A DNA stretch of 64,000 nt. Origin: Flavonifractor sp. An10. Its GTDB lineage: Bacteria > Bacillota > Clostridia > Oscillospirales > Oscillospiraceae. Both the position numbers and the translations under genes were made by a program. Within the stretch, counting starts at the first letter, position 1; every line of letters starts with the position of its first letter. The notes under the pieces were generated by a model that saw only the letters and a program-made list of their open reading frames with translations, made no database searches and was not told where the DNA came from. The stretch is from assembly GCF_002161215.1 (NCBI RefSeq), contig NZ_NFMB01000012.1:1-64000 (forward strand), written 5' to 3'. Positions 1 to 8,051 of this stretch are shown here, piece after piece.

Positions 1-214
1 GGCCCAGGCCCGCCCCCTCCACCGCCGGACGGAGCAGCGCCCAGAGGGCCCACAGGGCGGCCAGCAGCACCGGCAGGGCCGCCAGGGCGGACAGCCACCC
101 CGCCTCCCCGGCCAGGGCCGCGGTCTGGGCGGGGAGCACCCCGATGGCCGGGGCCAGCAGGGCGGCAAAGAGCAGCGAGAGCAGCTGCCGCAGAGAGATG
201 CGGTCGTCGGCCAT
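1..214 (-). CDS. gerAB: Spore germination protein GerAB-like (N-terminal part, cut by window edge)
   Basis: Only about 71 N-terminal codons are present; the gene runs off the left edge. GerAB proteins are amino-acid-permease-like inner-membrane subunits of the nutrient germinant receptor of endospores. The start is an ATG at 214 with an AGGAGG ribosome-binding site seven bases upstream. After a short polar head (MADDRISLRQ) come two hydrophobic stretches rich in Leu and Ala, as expected for the first membrane spans of an endospore-germination permease. The assignment rests mainly on position: it follows gerAA and gerAC on the same strand, completing an A-C-B operon order. The fragment itself is too short for a firm family call. 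Confidence 0.7.
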   Translation of the reverse strand, partial: MADDRISLRQLLSLLFAALLAPAIGVLPAQTAALAGEAGWLSALAALPVLLAALWALWALLRPAVEGAGLG

Positions 215-251
215 GAATGTTCCTCCTTCTGGTTTGGCTCTGTGATACGCC

Positions 252-283
252 TGCAAGGCGCGCCGGGGTCGTCGCGCCCCACA
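252..283. repeat. GGCGCGCC...CGCGCCCC palindromic repeat unit in the gerAC-gerAB gap
   Basis: This unit (GGCGCGCC, GGGGTCGT, CGCGCCCCAC) recurs near 10048-10070, 17584-17610, 18466-18493, 34400-34425, 46637-46658 and twice inside mutL. Here it fills most of the 73-base gap between two operon genes, so it lies in the transcript. Confidence 0.7.
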
Positions 284-287
284 TCCT

Positions 288-1391
288 TTATCCCTCCTGC
301 CGGGCGGCGTCGTAGCCGCGGCGGAGCTCCGCCTCCACGGACAGCTCCAGCTCCAGCCCGGCCAGGGAGGCGTTTTCCAGGGCCGCCTTGTGCCACGGCC
401 GGGCCAGGGCCGCCCGGCTCAGCAGACCCAGGTAGTCGGCGTCCAGCTCCCGGGCCAGGGAGAGGGCGGCCCACGCCCGGTCATGCTCCACCCGGGCCAG
501 CGCCTCCTCCAGGGCATGGGCCGCCTGCTCGTCCCGCAAGTCCAAATCCCCCTCGGCCAGGTTGGCCTCCACCTTACAAATGACGGTCAGGCCGGTGAGG
601 GCGCCCCCCTCCACCACCGGGCGCACCGAGGCGGAGGCCCCCACCACCCGCAGGGCGGCGGTGCCGCCCCCGTCCAGAGGGAGCTCCACCACGTCGGCCT
701 CCACCGAACCCAGCAGCAGGTTGATCCCCCGAGCGGCGTCCTCCCCCGCCCAGGCCGCCAGGGCCCCGTCCTTCACGATGCCGTATCCGGCGGCGGGCAG
801 GCCGGTTTCCGCCGTCACGGCGGGGAGAAAGGTGGCCCCCTGGGCGTAGAGGTCGGTAATGGCGTCCTTCACCGTCCGGCGGGCGGAGCCGGAGAGCAGG
901 CCCGCGTCCTCCGCCATGGCCTCCAGCCGGCCGGCGGCGGAGCCGTCCCGGGCCGCCGCCTCCAGGGCCGCGCCGGCCTCCCCGCCCCGCACCAGGTAGA
1001 GGGCGGTGTCCAGGCGCATCTCCACATCCCGGAGCACATAGTCCAGGGTGGGCCACAGCCCCCGGCGGGCCAGCTCCTCCCCCGCCAGCAGCTGGCCCAC
1101 GTGGCCGAAATAGAGATAGGAGGCCCCCTCGCTCTGGAGGCCCAGCACCGCGGCACTGAGGGTGGCGGCCGAGCCGTTCACCACGGTGGCCCCGCTGTCC
1201 GGCCCGTCCCCCGCCCCGCTGGAGGCGGTGACGGCCACCTGCCCCGCCTCCGCCGCGTCCACCCCCAGGGTCTGCATCAGCTCCATGTCCTCGATCTCCC
1301 GGCCGCGGGGCAGCGCAGCCACGTCCCGGCGGCAGCCCGCCAGGGGGAGGAGCAGGGCGGCGGCCAGGAGGGCGCACAGTACCCGCCTCAC
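288..1391 (-). CDS. gerAC: Spore germination lipoprotein, Ger(x)C family
   Basis: GerAC is the membrane-anchored lipoprotein subunit of the germinant receptor. The start chosen is a GTG at 1391, whose last bases overlap the gerAA stop (GTGA overlap); this gives a classical lipoprotein signal of RR, a hydrophobic core and a lipobox ending LAGC at about residue 21, the cysteine being the lipid attachment site. An upstream in-frame start would put 15 polar residues before the signal and is unlikely. About 367 residues, normal for the family, with the GREIEDM...LGVD motif typical of Ger(x)C just after the lipobox. It lies between gerAA (overlapping) and gerAB. Confidence 0.88.
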   Translation of the reverse strand: MRRVLCALLAAALLLPLAGCRRDVAALPRGREIEDMELMQTLGVDAAEAGQVAVTASSGAGDGPDSGATVVNGSAATLSAAVLGLQSEGASYLYFGHVGQLLAGEELARRGLWPTLDYVLRDVEMRLDTALYLVRGGEAGAALEAAARDGSAAGRLEAMAEDAGLLSGSARRTVKDAITDLYAQGATFLPAVTAETGLPAAGYGIVKDGALAAWAGEDAARGINLLLGSVEADVVELPLDGGGTAALRVVGASASVRPVVEGGALTGLTVICKVEANLAEGDLDLRDEQAAHALEEALARVEHDRAWAALSLARELDADYLGLLSRAALARPWHKAALENASLAGLELELSVEAELRRGYDAARQEG

Positions 1392-2902
1392 CGCTGGTTC
1401 CTCCGGTTGGCGGGGTGGATGGCCGCCGGGCGCCACTTCACCCGGGGCAGGGGGCGGCGGATCAGCCCGCTCCCCTGCGCCGGCCCGTCGGACTCGGTGG
1501 CGAAGGGGGAGAGATAGGACACGCCGAAGCTCTCCAGCCCCGCCAGGTGGGCCACCAGGGCGGCCAGGGCCGCCGCCGCGCCGAACAGGCCCGCCAGGCT
1601 GGCCGCCGCCACCAGCAGGAACCGCCAGATACGCAGGGCCCCCGCCAGCTCCTGGGAGGGCATGGTGTACCCGGCGATGCCGGCCACGGCCACCACGATG
1701 AGCACCGCCGGGGAGACGATCTTGGCCTCCACCGCCGCGCTGCCCACCACCAGGCCGCCGATGATGGACACGGTCTGGCCGATGGACTGGGGGAGGCGCA
1801 GGCCCGCCTCCTGGAGGATCTCAAAGGCCAGCAGCAGCACGATCACCTCAAAGGCGGAGCGGAAGGGCACGTCCTGCTTGGCGGCGATGATGGACAGGGC
1901 CAGCTTGGTGGGGATCATCTCCTGGTGGAAGGTGACCATGGCCACATAGAGGGCGGGGAGCAGCAGGGTGAGGAGCATGCAAGTGTAGCGCAGCAGGGTG
2001 AGCACCGTGGCCAGCATCCAGCTCTCCGACCTGTCCTGGGGGGCCCGGAGGAAGTCCCCCAGCACCCCGGGGGCCAGGTAGCCCAGGGGCAGGCCGTCGA
2101 TGAGGATGCCCACCCGGCCCTCCGCCAGGCCGGCGCAGAAGCGGTCAGACCGCTCGGTGTACTGGAGCAGGGGGAAGGGGGTGCGCTGGGCGGGGACGAT
2201 ATACTCCTCGATGTTGCCGGTGGCCAGGACGGCGTCGATGTCGATGTCCGCCAGCTGGGCCGCCACCCGGTTCACCAGGGCGGGGTCGGTGAGCCCCTCT
2301 ATATATAAGATGTCCACCAGGGTGGCCGACTGCCGGCCCACGGTCTGCTCCCGGATGCGCAGCTCCGGGGCCTTGATGTGGCGGCGGACGATGGAGGTGT
2401 TGGTGCGCAGGCTCTCCACAAAGGCGTCCCGCGCGCCTTTGAGCACCGTCTCGTTGCTGGGGGCGGAGATGGAGCGCTTCTCCTCCGTGCCGGTAAACAG
2501 GGAGAGCACGGCGGATTCCCCGGGAAAGAACAGCAGGCACCAGCCGGACACCAGGTCGAAGGCCGCCTGATCCAGGGTGGTGCGCTCCGCGGCGGACAGG
2601 TTGTACAGGGCTCCGTCCTCCATCTTCTTCATCAGCGCCCCCATGTCGGCGCAGCCGGCCAGGGAGCTGTCCTGGGCCAGGGGGCGGAGCACATAGTCGC
2701 TGACCCGCTCCATCTTCACCATGCCGCTGAGGTAGCACAGGGTGAGGGTGGGCCCCCCCTCCAGGGCCACCGGGCGCTTGGTGAAGTCCACACAGCCCCG
2801 GAAGATCTCCTCCACCCCCGCCAGGGTCAGGGGCCCCGGATAGCGGGGCTCCCTTCTGGGGTGGGGCTCCCCCGGCTCCCTTCTCGGCCCGAATATACCC
2901 AT
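1388..2902 (-). CDS. gerAA: Spore germination protein GerAA-like
   Basis: A 504-residue GerA-family subunit of the spore inner-membrane germinant receptor. The N-terminal half is a soluble domain with the conserved segment around residues 145-235 (VRRHIKAPELRI...TLVDILYIEGL...IDAVLATGNIEE) and the loop FPLLQYTERSD. The C-terminal half, from about residue 290, holds four or five hydrophobic spans and the family motif VTFHQEMIPT. The ATG at 2902 is preceded by AAAGGAGGGG. First gene of an operon; the promoter upstream fits sigma-G, so expression in the forespore is expected. Confidence 0.93.
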   Translation of the reverse strand: MGIFGPRREPGEPHPRREPRYPGPLTLAGVEEIFRGCVDFTKRPVALEGGPTLTLCYLSGMVKMERVSDYVLRPLAQDSSLAGCADMGALMKKMEDGALYNLSAAERTTLDQAAFDLVSGWCLLFFPGESAVLSLFTGTEEKRSISAPSNETVLKGARDAFVESLRTNTSIVRRHIKAPELRIREQTVGRQSATLVDILYIEGLTDPALVNRVAAQLADIDIDAVLATGNIEEYIVPAQRTPFPLLQYTERSDRFCAGLAEGRVGILIDGLPLGYLAPGVLGDFLRAPQDRSESWMLATVLTLLRYTCMLLTLLLPALYVAMVTFHQEMIPTKLALSIIAAKQDVPFRSAFEVIVLLLAFEILQEAGLRLPQSIGQTVSIIGGLVVGSAAVEAKIVSPAVLIVVAVAGIAGYTMPSQELAGALRIWRFLLVAAASLAGLFGAAAALAALVAHLAGLESFGVSYLSPFATESDGPAQGSGLIRRPLPRVKWRPAAIHPANRRNQR

Positions 2903-2945
2903 GCCGCGCCCCTCCTTTTGTCGATTTTGTCGAATGGAACTTTGT

Positions 2946-2974
2946 TAGGATGCCCTTCTTTTGCCCGGTTATAC
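2946..2974 (-). promoter_or_regulatory. Sigma-G-type promoter for the gerA operon
   Basis: On the minus strand GTATA (2974-2970) is followed after 17 bases by CATCCTA (2952-2946). This fits the forespore sigma-G consensus (GHATR, about 18 bases, CATNHTA) as described for Bacillus. The gerAA start is 44 bases further on. Assignment is by consensus only. Confidence 0.6.
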
Positions 2975-2991
2975 AAATTTGTCCGCACCCG

Positions 2992-3020
2992 TTGCAATTT
3001 GCCCCCGTTGCTGATATACT
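2992..3020 (+). promoter_or_regulatory. Sigma-A promoter for the hydrogenase operon
   Basis: TTGCAA at 2992-2997 and TATACT at 3015-3020 with a 17-base spacer. It diverges from the gerA promoter. A short dyad (AGTTCA...TGAACT) lies in the leader at about 3038-3054. No Rex-type box was found. Confidence 0.75.
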
Positions 3021-3140
3021 TTTAACGAAACTCATAAGTTCAATCAATGAACTACCCACTTTCCTTTTGGTCAGTACCCGGCGCCCCCCTTTTCAGGCGG
3101 GGTCTCTTTTGTCTCAATTTCATTGTAAGGAGGAGCGGAA

Positions 3141-3641
3141 ATGAAACCCTTTACCCAGGCCGCCGAGACCCTGGATCAGGAGCTGGCGGAGAAGATTGAC
3201 GGCATCCTGGCCGCCCACGGCGGGGATCCCACCCAGCTGGTGGGCATCCTGCTGGACGTGGAGGCCGCCGTGGAGCGGCACTATATTCCGGAGTCCGCCG
3301 CCTACTATGTGTCGGAGAAGCTGGGGGTAAAGCCCACCCAGGTGTACGACGTGATCTCCTTCTACTCCGCGCTGCACGACAAGCCCAGGGCCAAGTTCAC
3401 CCTGGAGGTGTGCAACAGCGCCCCCTGCCGGGTGAAGGACAGCGACACCCTGCTGGCCACGCTCAAGCGGCTGCTCAACCTGGAGGTGGGCGAGGTGACC
3501 TACGACGGCCGCTTCTCCATCGAGAAGGTGCCCTGCTTCGGTGCCTGCGACGTGTCGCCGGCGGTGCGGGTCAACGGGGTGGTCTACGGCCATCTGGACA
3601 GCGAGGAGCGGATTCTGGACATGCTCCAGCAGCTCAATTAA
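3141..3641 (+). CDS. hydC: NADH-dependent [FeFe] hydrogenase subunit C (NuoE-like, thioredoxin-fold 2Fe-2S)
   Basis: A 166-residue NuoE/24-kDa-type subunit. It carries one [2Fe-2S] cluster in a thioredoxin-like fold; the ligands are visible as CNSAPC (about residues 91-96) and CFGAC (about 133-137). The N-terminal helical part with the ESAAYYVSEKLG segment is also typical. RBS AAGGAGGAGCGG precedes the ATG. It is the first gene of a tight operon with the NuoF-like and HydA genes (12-base gap, then 4-base overlap), so it most likely passes electrons within a cytosolic electron-bifurcating or NAD-linked hydrogenase. Confidence 0.9.
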   Translation: MKPFTQAAETLDQELAEKIDGILAAHGGDPTQLVGILLDVEAAVERHYIPESAAYYVSEKLGVKPTQVYDVISFYSALHDKPRAKFTLEVCNSAPCRVKDSDTLLATLKRLLNLEVGEVTYDGRFSIEKVPCFGACDVSPAVRVNGVVYGHLDSEERILDMLQQLN

Positions 3642-3653
3642 GGGGGAGAGGAC

Positions 3654-4919
3654 ATGAGCAAGACCGTCTGTTTCATCACCCGGAACTTCGGGAAGTACGA
3701 CCCGGACAGCCTGGCCGGCTATGAGGCCATCGGCGGCTTCCGGGCCCTGCGCCGCGCCCTTGGCATGGACGGGTACGCCATCGCCGACGTGCTGGCCGCC
3801 AACGGCGTCCAGGGCCGGGGCGGCGCGGCCTATGACATGGGCAGGAAGTGGCGCCAGGCCCGGGACGTGCAGGGCGCCCACAAGTGCGTGGTGTGCAACG
3901 CCGACGAGGGCGAGCCGGGCACCTTCAAAGACCGGGAGCTGCTGACCCGCGACCCCTTCCAGCTGCTGGAGGGCATGATCATCGCCGGCTGGGCCGTGGG
4001 GGCGGACAACGGGTACATCTACATGCGGGAGGAGTACTCCCACCTGCGGCCCCGCATCCTCTCCGCCATCGCCCAGTGCGAGGCGGCGGGCTACCTGGGG
4101 GACAACATCCTGGGCTCGGGGCTGAACTACCGCATCCACCTGTACTCCGGCGCGGGGGCCTATGTGTGCGGCGAGGGCTCCGCCCTGGCCGAGTCCATCG
4201 GCGGCAACGCCGGCCGGCCCCGCATGAAGCCCCCCTTCATCAAGCAGTGCGGCGTGTTCCACCTGCCCACCTGCGTCAACAACGTGGAGTCCCTGTCCCT
4301 GGTGGCCCCCCTGCTGATGGACGACGAGGGCTACTACAAGCGCCAAGGCACCCCGGACTGCCCGGGCACCAAGATGATCTCCGTGTCCGGCAACGTGAAG
4401 CACCCCGGCGTGTTTGAGGTGCCCTTCGGCATCACCATCCGGGAGATCGTCTACGACCTGGCCGGGGGCATGGAGAGCGACGAGTACCCCCTGCGCCTGG
4501 TGCAGCTGGGCGGCGCGTCGGGCCGCATCTGCTCCCCGGCCCAGCTGGACACCCCCTACACCTACAAGGGCATGCGGCAGGCCGATCTCACCGCCATCGG
4601 CTCCGGCGCGGTGCTGGTGGTGGATGAGCGCACCAGCGTCATCGGCTTCCTGCGCATGACCCAGGAATTCTTCTCCCACGAGAGCTGCGGCCAGTGCACC
4701 CCCTGCCGGGAGGGCAACCGCCACATCTCCCTGCTGCTGGACAAGGTGGCCGCCGGCACCCACACGGAGAAGGACATCGCCACCCTGAAGAAGTTTGCCG
4801 ACATCATGTCCAGCGCGTCCCTGTGCGGCCTGGGCGAGACGGCCCAGTCCGCCCTGCTGTCCGCCATGAAGCGTTTCCCGGAAGTCTTTGCCGTGAAAGA
4901 GGAGGTCGCCGTCCGATGA
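3654..4919 (+). CDS. hydB: NADH-dependent [FeFe] hydrogenase subunit B (NuoF-like, FMN and NAD binding)
   Basis: A 421-residue NuoF/51-kDa-type flavoprotein that binds NAD(H), FMN and one [4Fe-4S] cluster. Visible motifs: the nucleotide/FMN-binding GRGGAAYDMGRKW near residue 60, the FMN region CNADEGEPGTFKDRE, and the cluster motif CGQCTPCREG near residue 345 with a fourth Cys in SLCGLG. HydB proteins of well-studied bifurcating hydrogenases are about 600 residues, with an extra N-terminal thioredoxin-like 2Fe-2S domain and two C-terminal 4Fe-4S clusters. This one has neither, so it is the minimal NuoF core. Start ATG with GGGGGAGAGG; the stop overlaps hydA by ATGA. Confidence 0.92.
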   Translation: MSKTVCFITRNFGKYDPDSLAGYEAIGGFRALRRALGMDGYAIADVLAANGVQGRGGAAYDMGRKWRQARDVQGAHKCVVCNADEGEPGTFKDRELLTRDPFQLLEGMIIAGWAVGADNGYIYMREEYSHLRPRILSAIAQCEAAGYLGDNILGSGLNYRIHLYSGAGAYVCGEGSALAESIGGNAGRPRMKPPFIKQCGVFHLPTCVNNVESLSLVAPLLMDDEGYYKRQGTPDCPGTKMISVSGNVKHPGVFEVPFGITIREIVYDLAGGMESDEYPLRLVQLGGASGRICSPAQLDTPYTYKGMRQADLTAIGSGAVLVVDERTSVIGFLRMTQEFFSHESCGQCTPCREGNRHISLLLDKVAAGTHTEKDIATLKKFADIMSSASLCGLGETAQSALLSAMKRFPEVFAVKEEVAVR

Positions 4920-6667
4920 GCGAAATGGTACATATCACCGTCAACCGCCAGCCCCTGGAGGTGCCCGCGGGCACCCGGGTCATCGAGGCGGCCAAGATGC
5001 TCAACATCGACATCCCCCACCTGTGCTACCACCCGGATCAGACCATCAAGGCCCACTGCCGGATGTGCATGGTGGAGGTGGTGGGCTCCCGCAAACTCAC
5101 CGCCGCCTGCTCCACCGTGGTGTGGGAGGGCATGGAGGTCATCACCGACTCCAAGAAGGTGTACGACGCCCAGACCGGCGTGCTGGATCTGATCCTGGCC
5201 GACCACAAGACCAACTGCCTCTCCTGCGCCCGCAACGGCAGCTGCGAGCTGCAGGATCTCTGCCGCCGGTTCAACCGGCTCCACCCGGAGCTGCCCGACA
5301 TCTCCTCCAATGAGCCGCTGCGCATCGACAACCCCTCCATCGTCCGGGATCCCTCCAAGTGCGTCAAGTGCGGCCGCTGCGTGAAGGTCTGCTCCGAGGT
5401 GCAGGGCTGCGCCGCCCTGACCTACTCCAGCCGCTCCGCCGATTTCAAGGTCACCACCGCCTTCGACCTGCCCATGGACGAGACCGACTGCGTCCTGTGC
5501 GGCCAGTGCACCCTGGTGTGCCCGGTGGGCGCCCTGGTGGAGACCGACTACACCAACGAGGTGTCCGCCGCCATCCAGGATCCTTCCAAGCACGTGATCG
5601 TGCAGGTGGCCCCCTCCGTCCGGGTGGCCCTGGGCGACGAGTTCGGCCTGGAGAGCGGCGCCATCGTCACCGGCAAGATGGTCACCGCCCTGAAGATGCT
5701 TGGCTTTGAGAAGGTGTTCGACACCAACTTCTCCGCCGACCTCACCATCATGGAGGAGGGCAGCGAGCTGCTGGAGCGCATCAAAAACGGCGGCAAGCTG
5801 CCCATGATCACCTCCTGCTCCCCCGGCTGGGTCACCTACATGGAGAAGCACCACCCGGAGCTTATCGACAACCTGTCCACCGCCAAGAGCCCCCAGGGCA
5901 TGTTCGGCGCCGTGGCCAAGACCTACTATGCCCAGAAGATGGGCTGGGATCCCCACGACGTGGTGAGCGTCTCCGTCATGCCCTGCACCGCCAAGAAGTA
6001 CGAGGCCAGCCGGCCCGAGCTGGGCCGGGACGGCTATCAGGACGTGGACTACGTCCTCACCACCCGGGAGCTGGCCAAGCTCATCCGCTACGTGGGCCTG
6101 AACCTGTCCGACCTGCCCGACAGCGAGTTCGACTCCCCCCTGGGCATCGGCTCCGGCGCGGGGGCCATCTTCGGCGCCACCGGCGGCGTCATGGAGGCCG
6201 CCCTGCGCACCGCCTATGAGCTCCACACCGGCAAGACCCTGCCCCGCCTGGAGTTCGACGCCGTGCGGGGCGACGTCAACGCCATCAAGGAGGCCGTCAT
6301 CGACCTGGACGGCACCCCCCTGAAGGTGGCGGTGGCCAACGGCCTGAAGAACGCCGAGGAGATCATCCGCCGGGTGGAGAGCGGCGAGGCCGACTACATC
6401 TTCATCGAGATCATGGCCTGCCCCGGCGGCTGCATCGGCGGCGGCGGACAGCCCATCGGCACCAACAACGCCGTCCGGGACGCCCGCATCCAGGCCCTGT
6501 ACGAGATCGACCGGAGCCTCCCCCTGCGCAAGAGCCACGAGAACCCGGAGATCAAGACCATCTACGAGGAGTTCTTCGGCGCGCCCCTGTCCAGCCGGGC
6601 CCACGACCTGCTCCACACCCACTACCACGCCCGCAAAAAGCGGCACGATTTCTCCCATCTGAAGTAA
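4916..6667 (+). CDS. hydA: [FeFe] hydrogenase catalytic subunit HydA
   Basis: A 583-residue group-A [FeFe] hydrogenase that reduces protons or oxidises H2 at the H-cluster. Domains in order: N-terminal [2Fe-2S] (Cys ligands about residues 36-66, CRMCM), His-Cys3 [4Fe-4S] (DHKTNCLSC...CELQDLC, about 98-115), a two-[4Fe-4S] ferredoxin unit (CVKCGRCVKVC and CVLCGQCTLVCP, about 145-205), then the H-cluster motifs L1 TSCSPGW (about 300), L2 MPCTAKKYE (about 355) and L3 ACPGGCIGGGGQP (about 502), followed by the small-subunit-like tail. The ATG at 4916 overlaps the hydB stop. Redox partners are its two upstream neighbours and ferredoxin. H-cluster maturases (HydEFG) are not in this window. Confidence 0.97.
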   Translation: MSEMVHITVNRQPLEVPAGTRVIEAAKMLNIDIPHLCYHPDQTIKAHCRMCMVEVVGSRKLTAACSTVVWEGMEVITDSKKVYDAQTGVLDLILADHKTNCLSCARNGSCELQDLCRRFNRLHPELPDISSNEPLRIDNPSIVRDPSKCVKCGRCVKVCSEVQGCAALTYSSRSADFKVTTAFDLPMDETDCVLCGQCTLVCPVGALVETDYTNEVSAAIQDPSKHVIVQVAPSVRVALGDEFGLESGAIVTGKMVTALKMLGFEKVFDTNFSADLTIMEEGSELLERIKNGGKLPMITSCSPGWVTYMEKHHPELIDNLSTAKSPQGMFGAVAKTYYAQKMGWDPHDVVSVSVMPCTAKKYEASRPELGRDGYQDVDYVLTTRELAKLIRYVGLNLSDLPDSEFDSPLGIGSGAGAIFGATGGVMEAALRTAYELHTGKTLPRLEFDAVRGDVNAIKEAVIDLDGTPLKVAVANGLKNAEEIIRRVESGEADYIFIEIMACPGGCIGGGGQPIGTNNAVRDARIQALYEIDRSLPLRKSHENPEIKTIYEEFFGAPLSSRAHDLLHTHYHARKKRHDFSHLK

Positions 6668-6672
6668 AGAGG

Positions 6673-6707
6673 GGCCGGGGGACAGCCAATCTGGCCGTCC
6701 CCCGGCC
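6673..6707 (+). terminator. GC-rich hairpin after hydA
   Basis: GGCCGGGGGAC and GTCCCCCGGCC form an 11-bp stem starting six bases after the hydA stop. No T run follows, so termination here alone is doubtful; a better terminator lies at 6925-6963. Confidence 0.45.
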
Positions 6708-6712
6708 TCAGG

Positions 6713-6921
6713 CTCTCGAAAAAGTGGCTTCGCCACTTTTTCGAGAAAAATTGCATGGCGGAAGGGACTCGATTTCTTGCGAAATTGTCGCCCCTTCCGC
6801 CATGAGAAGTGTCATTTCCGACGCACATGTCGCCGGAAATGACGGATTTTGATTTGATTCCTGCGGCTGCGGCCGCAGGAACTCTGCGAGGCCCTCCTTC
6901 GCGGGAGGTCTTTCGACAGGC
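6713..6921 (+). repeat. Multi-hairpin structured repeat, copy 1 (about 209 bp)
   Basis: Successive hairpins: CTCG-AAAAAGTGGC with its complement; CATGGCGGAAGG with CCTTCCGCCATG enclosing a smaller ATTTCTTGCGAAAT hairpin; TGTCATTTCCG with CGGAAATGAC; and CCTGCGGC...GCCGCAGG. About 90% identical to 29377-29583 in inverted orientation. Both copies lie between convergent genes. The first stem differs by a paired change (CTCG/CGAG here, CTCA/TGAG in the other copy), which suggests selection on structure. Confidence 0.85.
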
Positions 6922-6924
6922 TAG

Positions 6925-6963
6925 GGCCGTGGGCCGCCGATTCGGCGGCCCACGGCCTCTTTT
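6925..6963 (+). terminator. Intrinsic terminator downstream of the hydrogenase operon
   Basis: GGCCGTGGGCCGCCG and CGGCGGCCCACGGCC form a 15-bp stem with a TT-containing loop, followed by TCTTTT. It works in the plus direction, so the structured repeat at 6713-6921 would be part of the hydrogenase mRNA 3' end. Confidence 0.75.
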
Positions 6964-6968
6964 CGCCT

Positions 6969-7569
6969 CTATTCCGGGATAAACTCCGTGGTGCAGCCCA
7001 TGCCGTTCCAAACCTCCCCGTCGGAGCGGTAATACTTCCGCTCTGACGTGCCGTCCTTCCGGGTGTAGTCGATGACGAATACCTGCCCGGCCTCGATGGG
7101 TATGGGATAGTTGTTATAGGGCAGCACATCGCCGCCCTCGGGGCAGTCTTTGAAGTCCTCATAGGCCCCCTCCAGCCGCCAGAAGGCCCGGGACTGGTAA
7201 TCCTCGCTCCAGCCGGAGATGTCCTCCTCCCCGAAGCAGGACGCCTGGTACGCCTTCCCCGCCACGGTGAGGGTATCCGTCCCCTGGGGCTCCCAGGCCA
7301 TCCAGGAGATATCCTCGGTGCGGAGGGCATCCCCGTACCGCTCTGTCAGCTGGGCGGCCATGGATGGGACGGTGCCGGCGGAGTCCGCCATGGCATCCGG
7401 GTCGGTATGGGCCGCGCTCCTCCAGATAGTCCCGGTAGCGGGCCCCGGTGCTGTCGTACTGGTGGCCCACGTCGGTGCCGTGGAACACAGTCTCCGGGCA
7501 CCCCTCCTTGACGGTGCGGTAAAAGTCCAGCGTCTCGGCGCCGGAGGCGTAAGTACCCTCCCAGGCCAT
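6969..7569 (-). pseudogene. Decayed gene: truncated and frameshifted, function not identified
   Basis: Two reading frames on the minus strand join into one plausible protein. The first (from 7569) reads MAWEGTYASGAETLDFYR... to RYRDYLEER, then breaks; the second reads AAHTDPDAMADSAG... to the stop at 6969. One extra base in GAGGAGCGCGGCC (about 7418-7430) accounts for the break. An in-frame TGA lies just before the first ATG, so the N-terminus also seems lost. The remnant (about 195 codons) looks like the C-terminal part of a longer, acidic, Tyr/Trp-rich protein. I do not recognise the family with confidence. A sequencing error cannot be excluded for the frameshift, but it would not explain the lost start. 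Confidence 0.6.
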
Positions 7570-7686
7570 ACCGGGCCTTTTTTCTCAGTATAGCAGATTC
7601 CGCCCCGTCAAAAAAGGGATCTCAGATTAAAATGGGCTGAAACCCGCCCGCTGGGCGGGCCGGCCCAAATTTTACAAAAAAAGGGC

Positions 7687-7715
7687 TTGACAAACCGGGC
7701 CGCCGCCGTTATACT
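7687..7715 (+). promoter_or_regulatory. Sigma-A promoter of the trpB T-box transcript
   Basis: TTGACA at 7687-7692 and TATACT at 7710-7715, spacer 17. The T-box leader begins about 20 bases downstream. Confidence 0.85.
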
Positions 7716-7734
7716 GTAGCAAATTAAATCGGTA

Positions 7735-8013
7735 AACCGATGACGAAGAGGAGTAGTCCGGTATCAAGGCCTCTCAGAGAGCCGCGGGTGGTGGGATCGC
7801 GGCAGGCGGCGTCCGGGTGAATGGACTTCCGAGGGCATGGCGAACGGCCGCAGGCTCAGTAGCGAGACGGGGACTCCGCCCGTTATCAGGGGAGCGCGTG
7901 CTGGTCGGCATGCGAAAGTGAGCGGGCGTGTGCTTGGCATACGTCAATCCGGGTGGCACCGCAGAGGTCTTGGCCTTTGTCCCAGAGCAGAAGATGGGAC
8001 GAGGGCTTTTTTC
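7735..8013 (+). promoter_or_regulatory. T-box riboswitch, tryptophan specific
   Basis: The leader senses uncharged tRNA-Trp and prevents termination when tryptophan is scarce. Visible parts: GACGAAGAGGAGTAG at the 5' stem, the AGAGAG segment at 7775, the specifier loop GTGAA-TGG-AC with TGG (Trp) at 7822-7824, and the conserved T-box sequence GGGTGGCACCGCAG at 7951-7964. The competing terminator is 7972-8012: GGCCTTTGTCCCA pairs with TGGGACGAGGGC (G-U pairs included) and is followed by six T. The specifier matches the downstream trpB. Confidence 0.93.
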
Positions 8014-8051
8014 ATGCCCTCCTCCCCCGCACAACGGCAAAAAAGGAGTGT

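Noticed and set aside
3038-3054. Rex or other redox operator in the hydrogenase leader
   Set aside because: The AGTTCA...TGAACT dyad does not resemble a Rex site, and no second instance supports a regulator.
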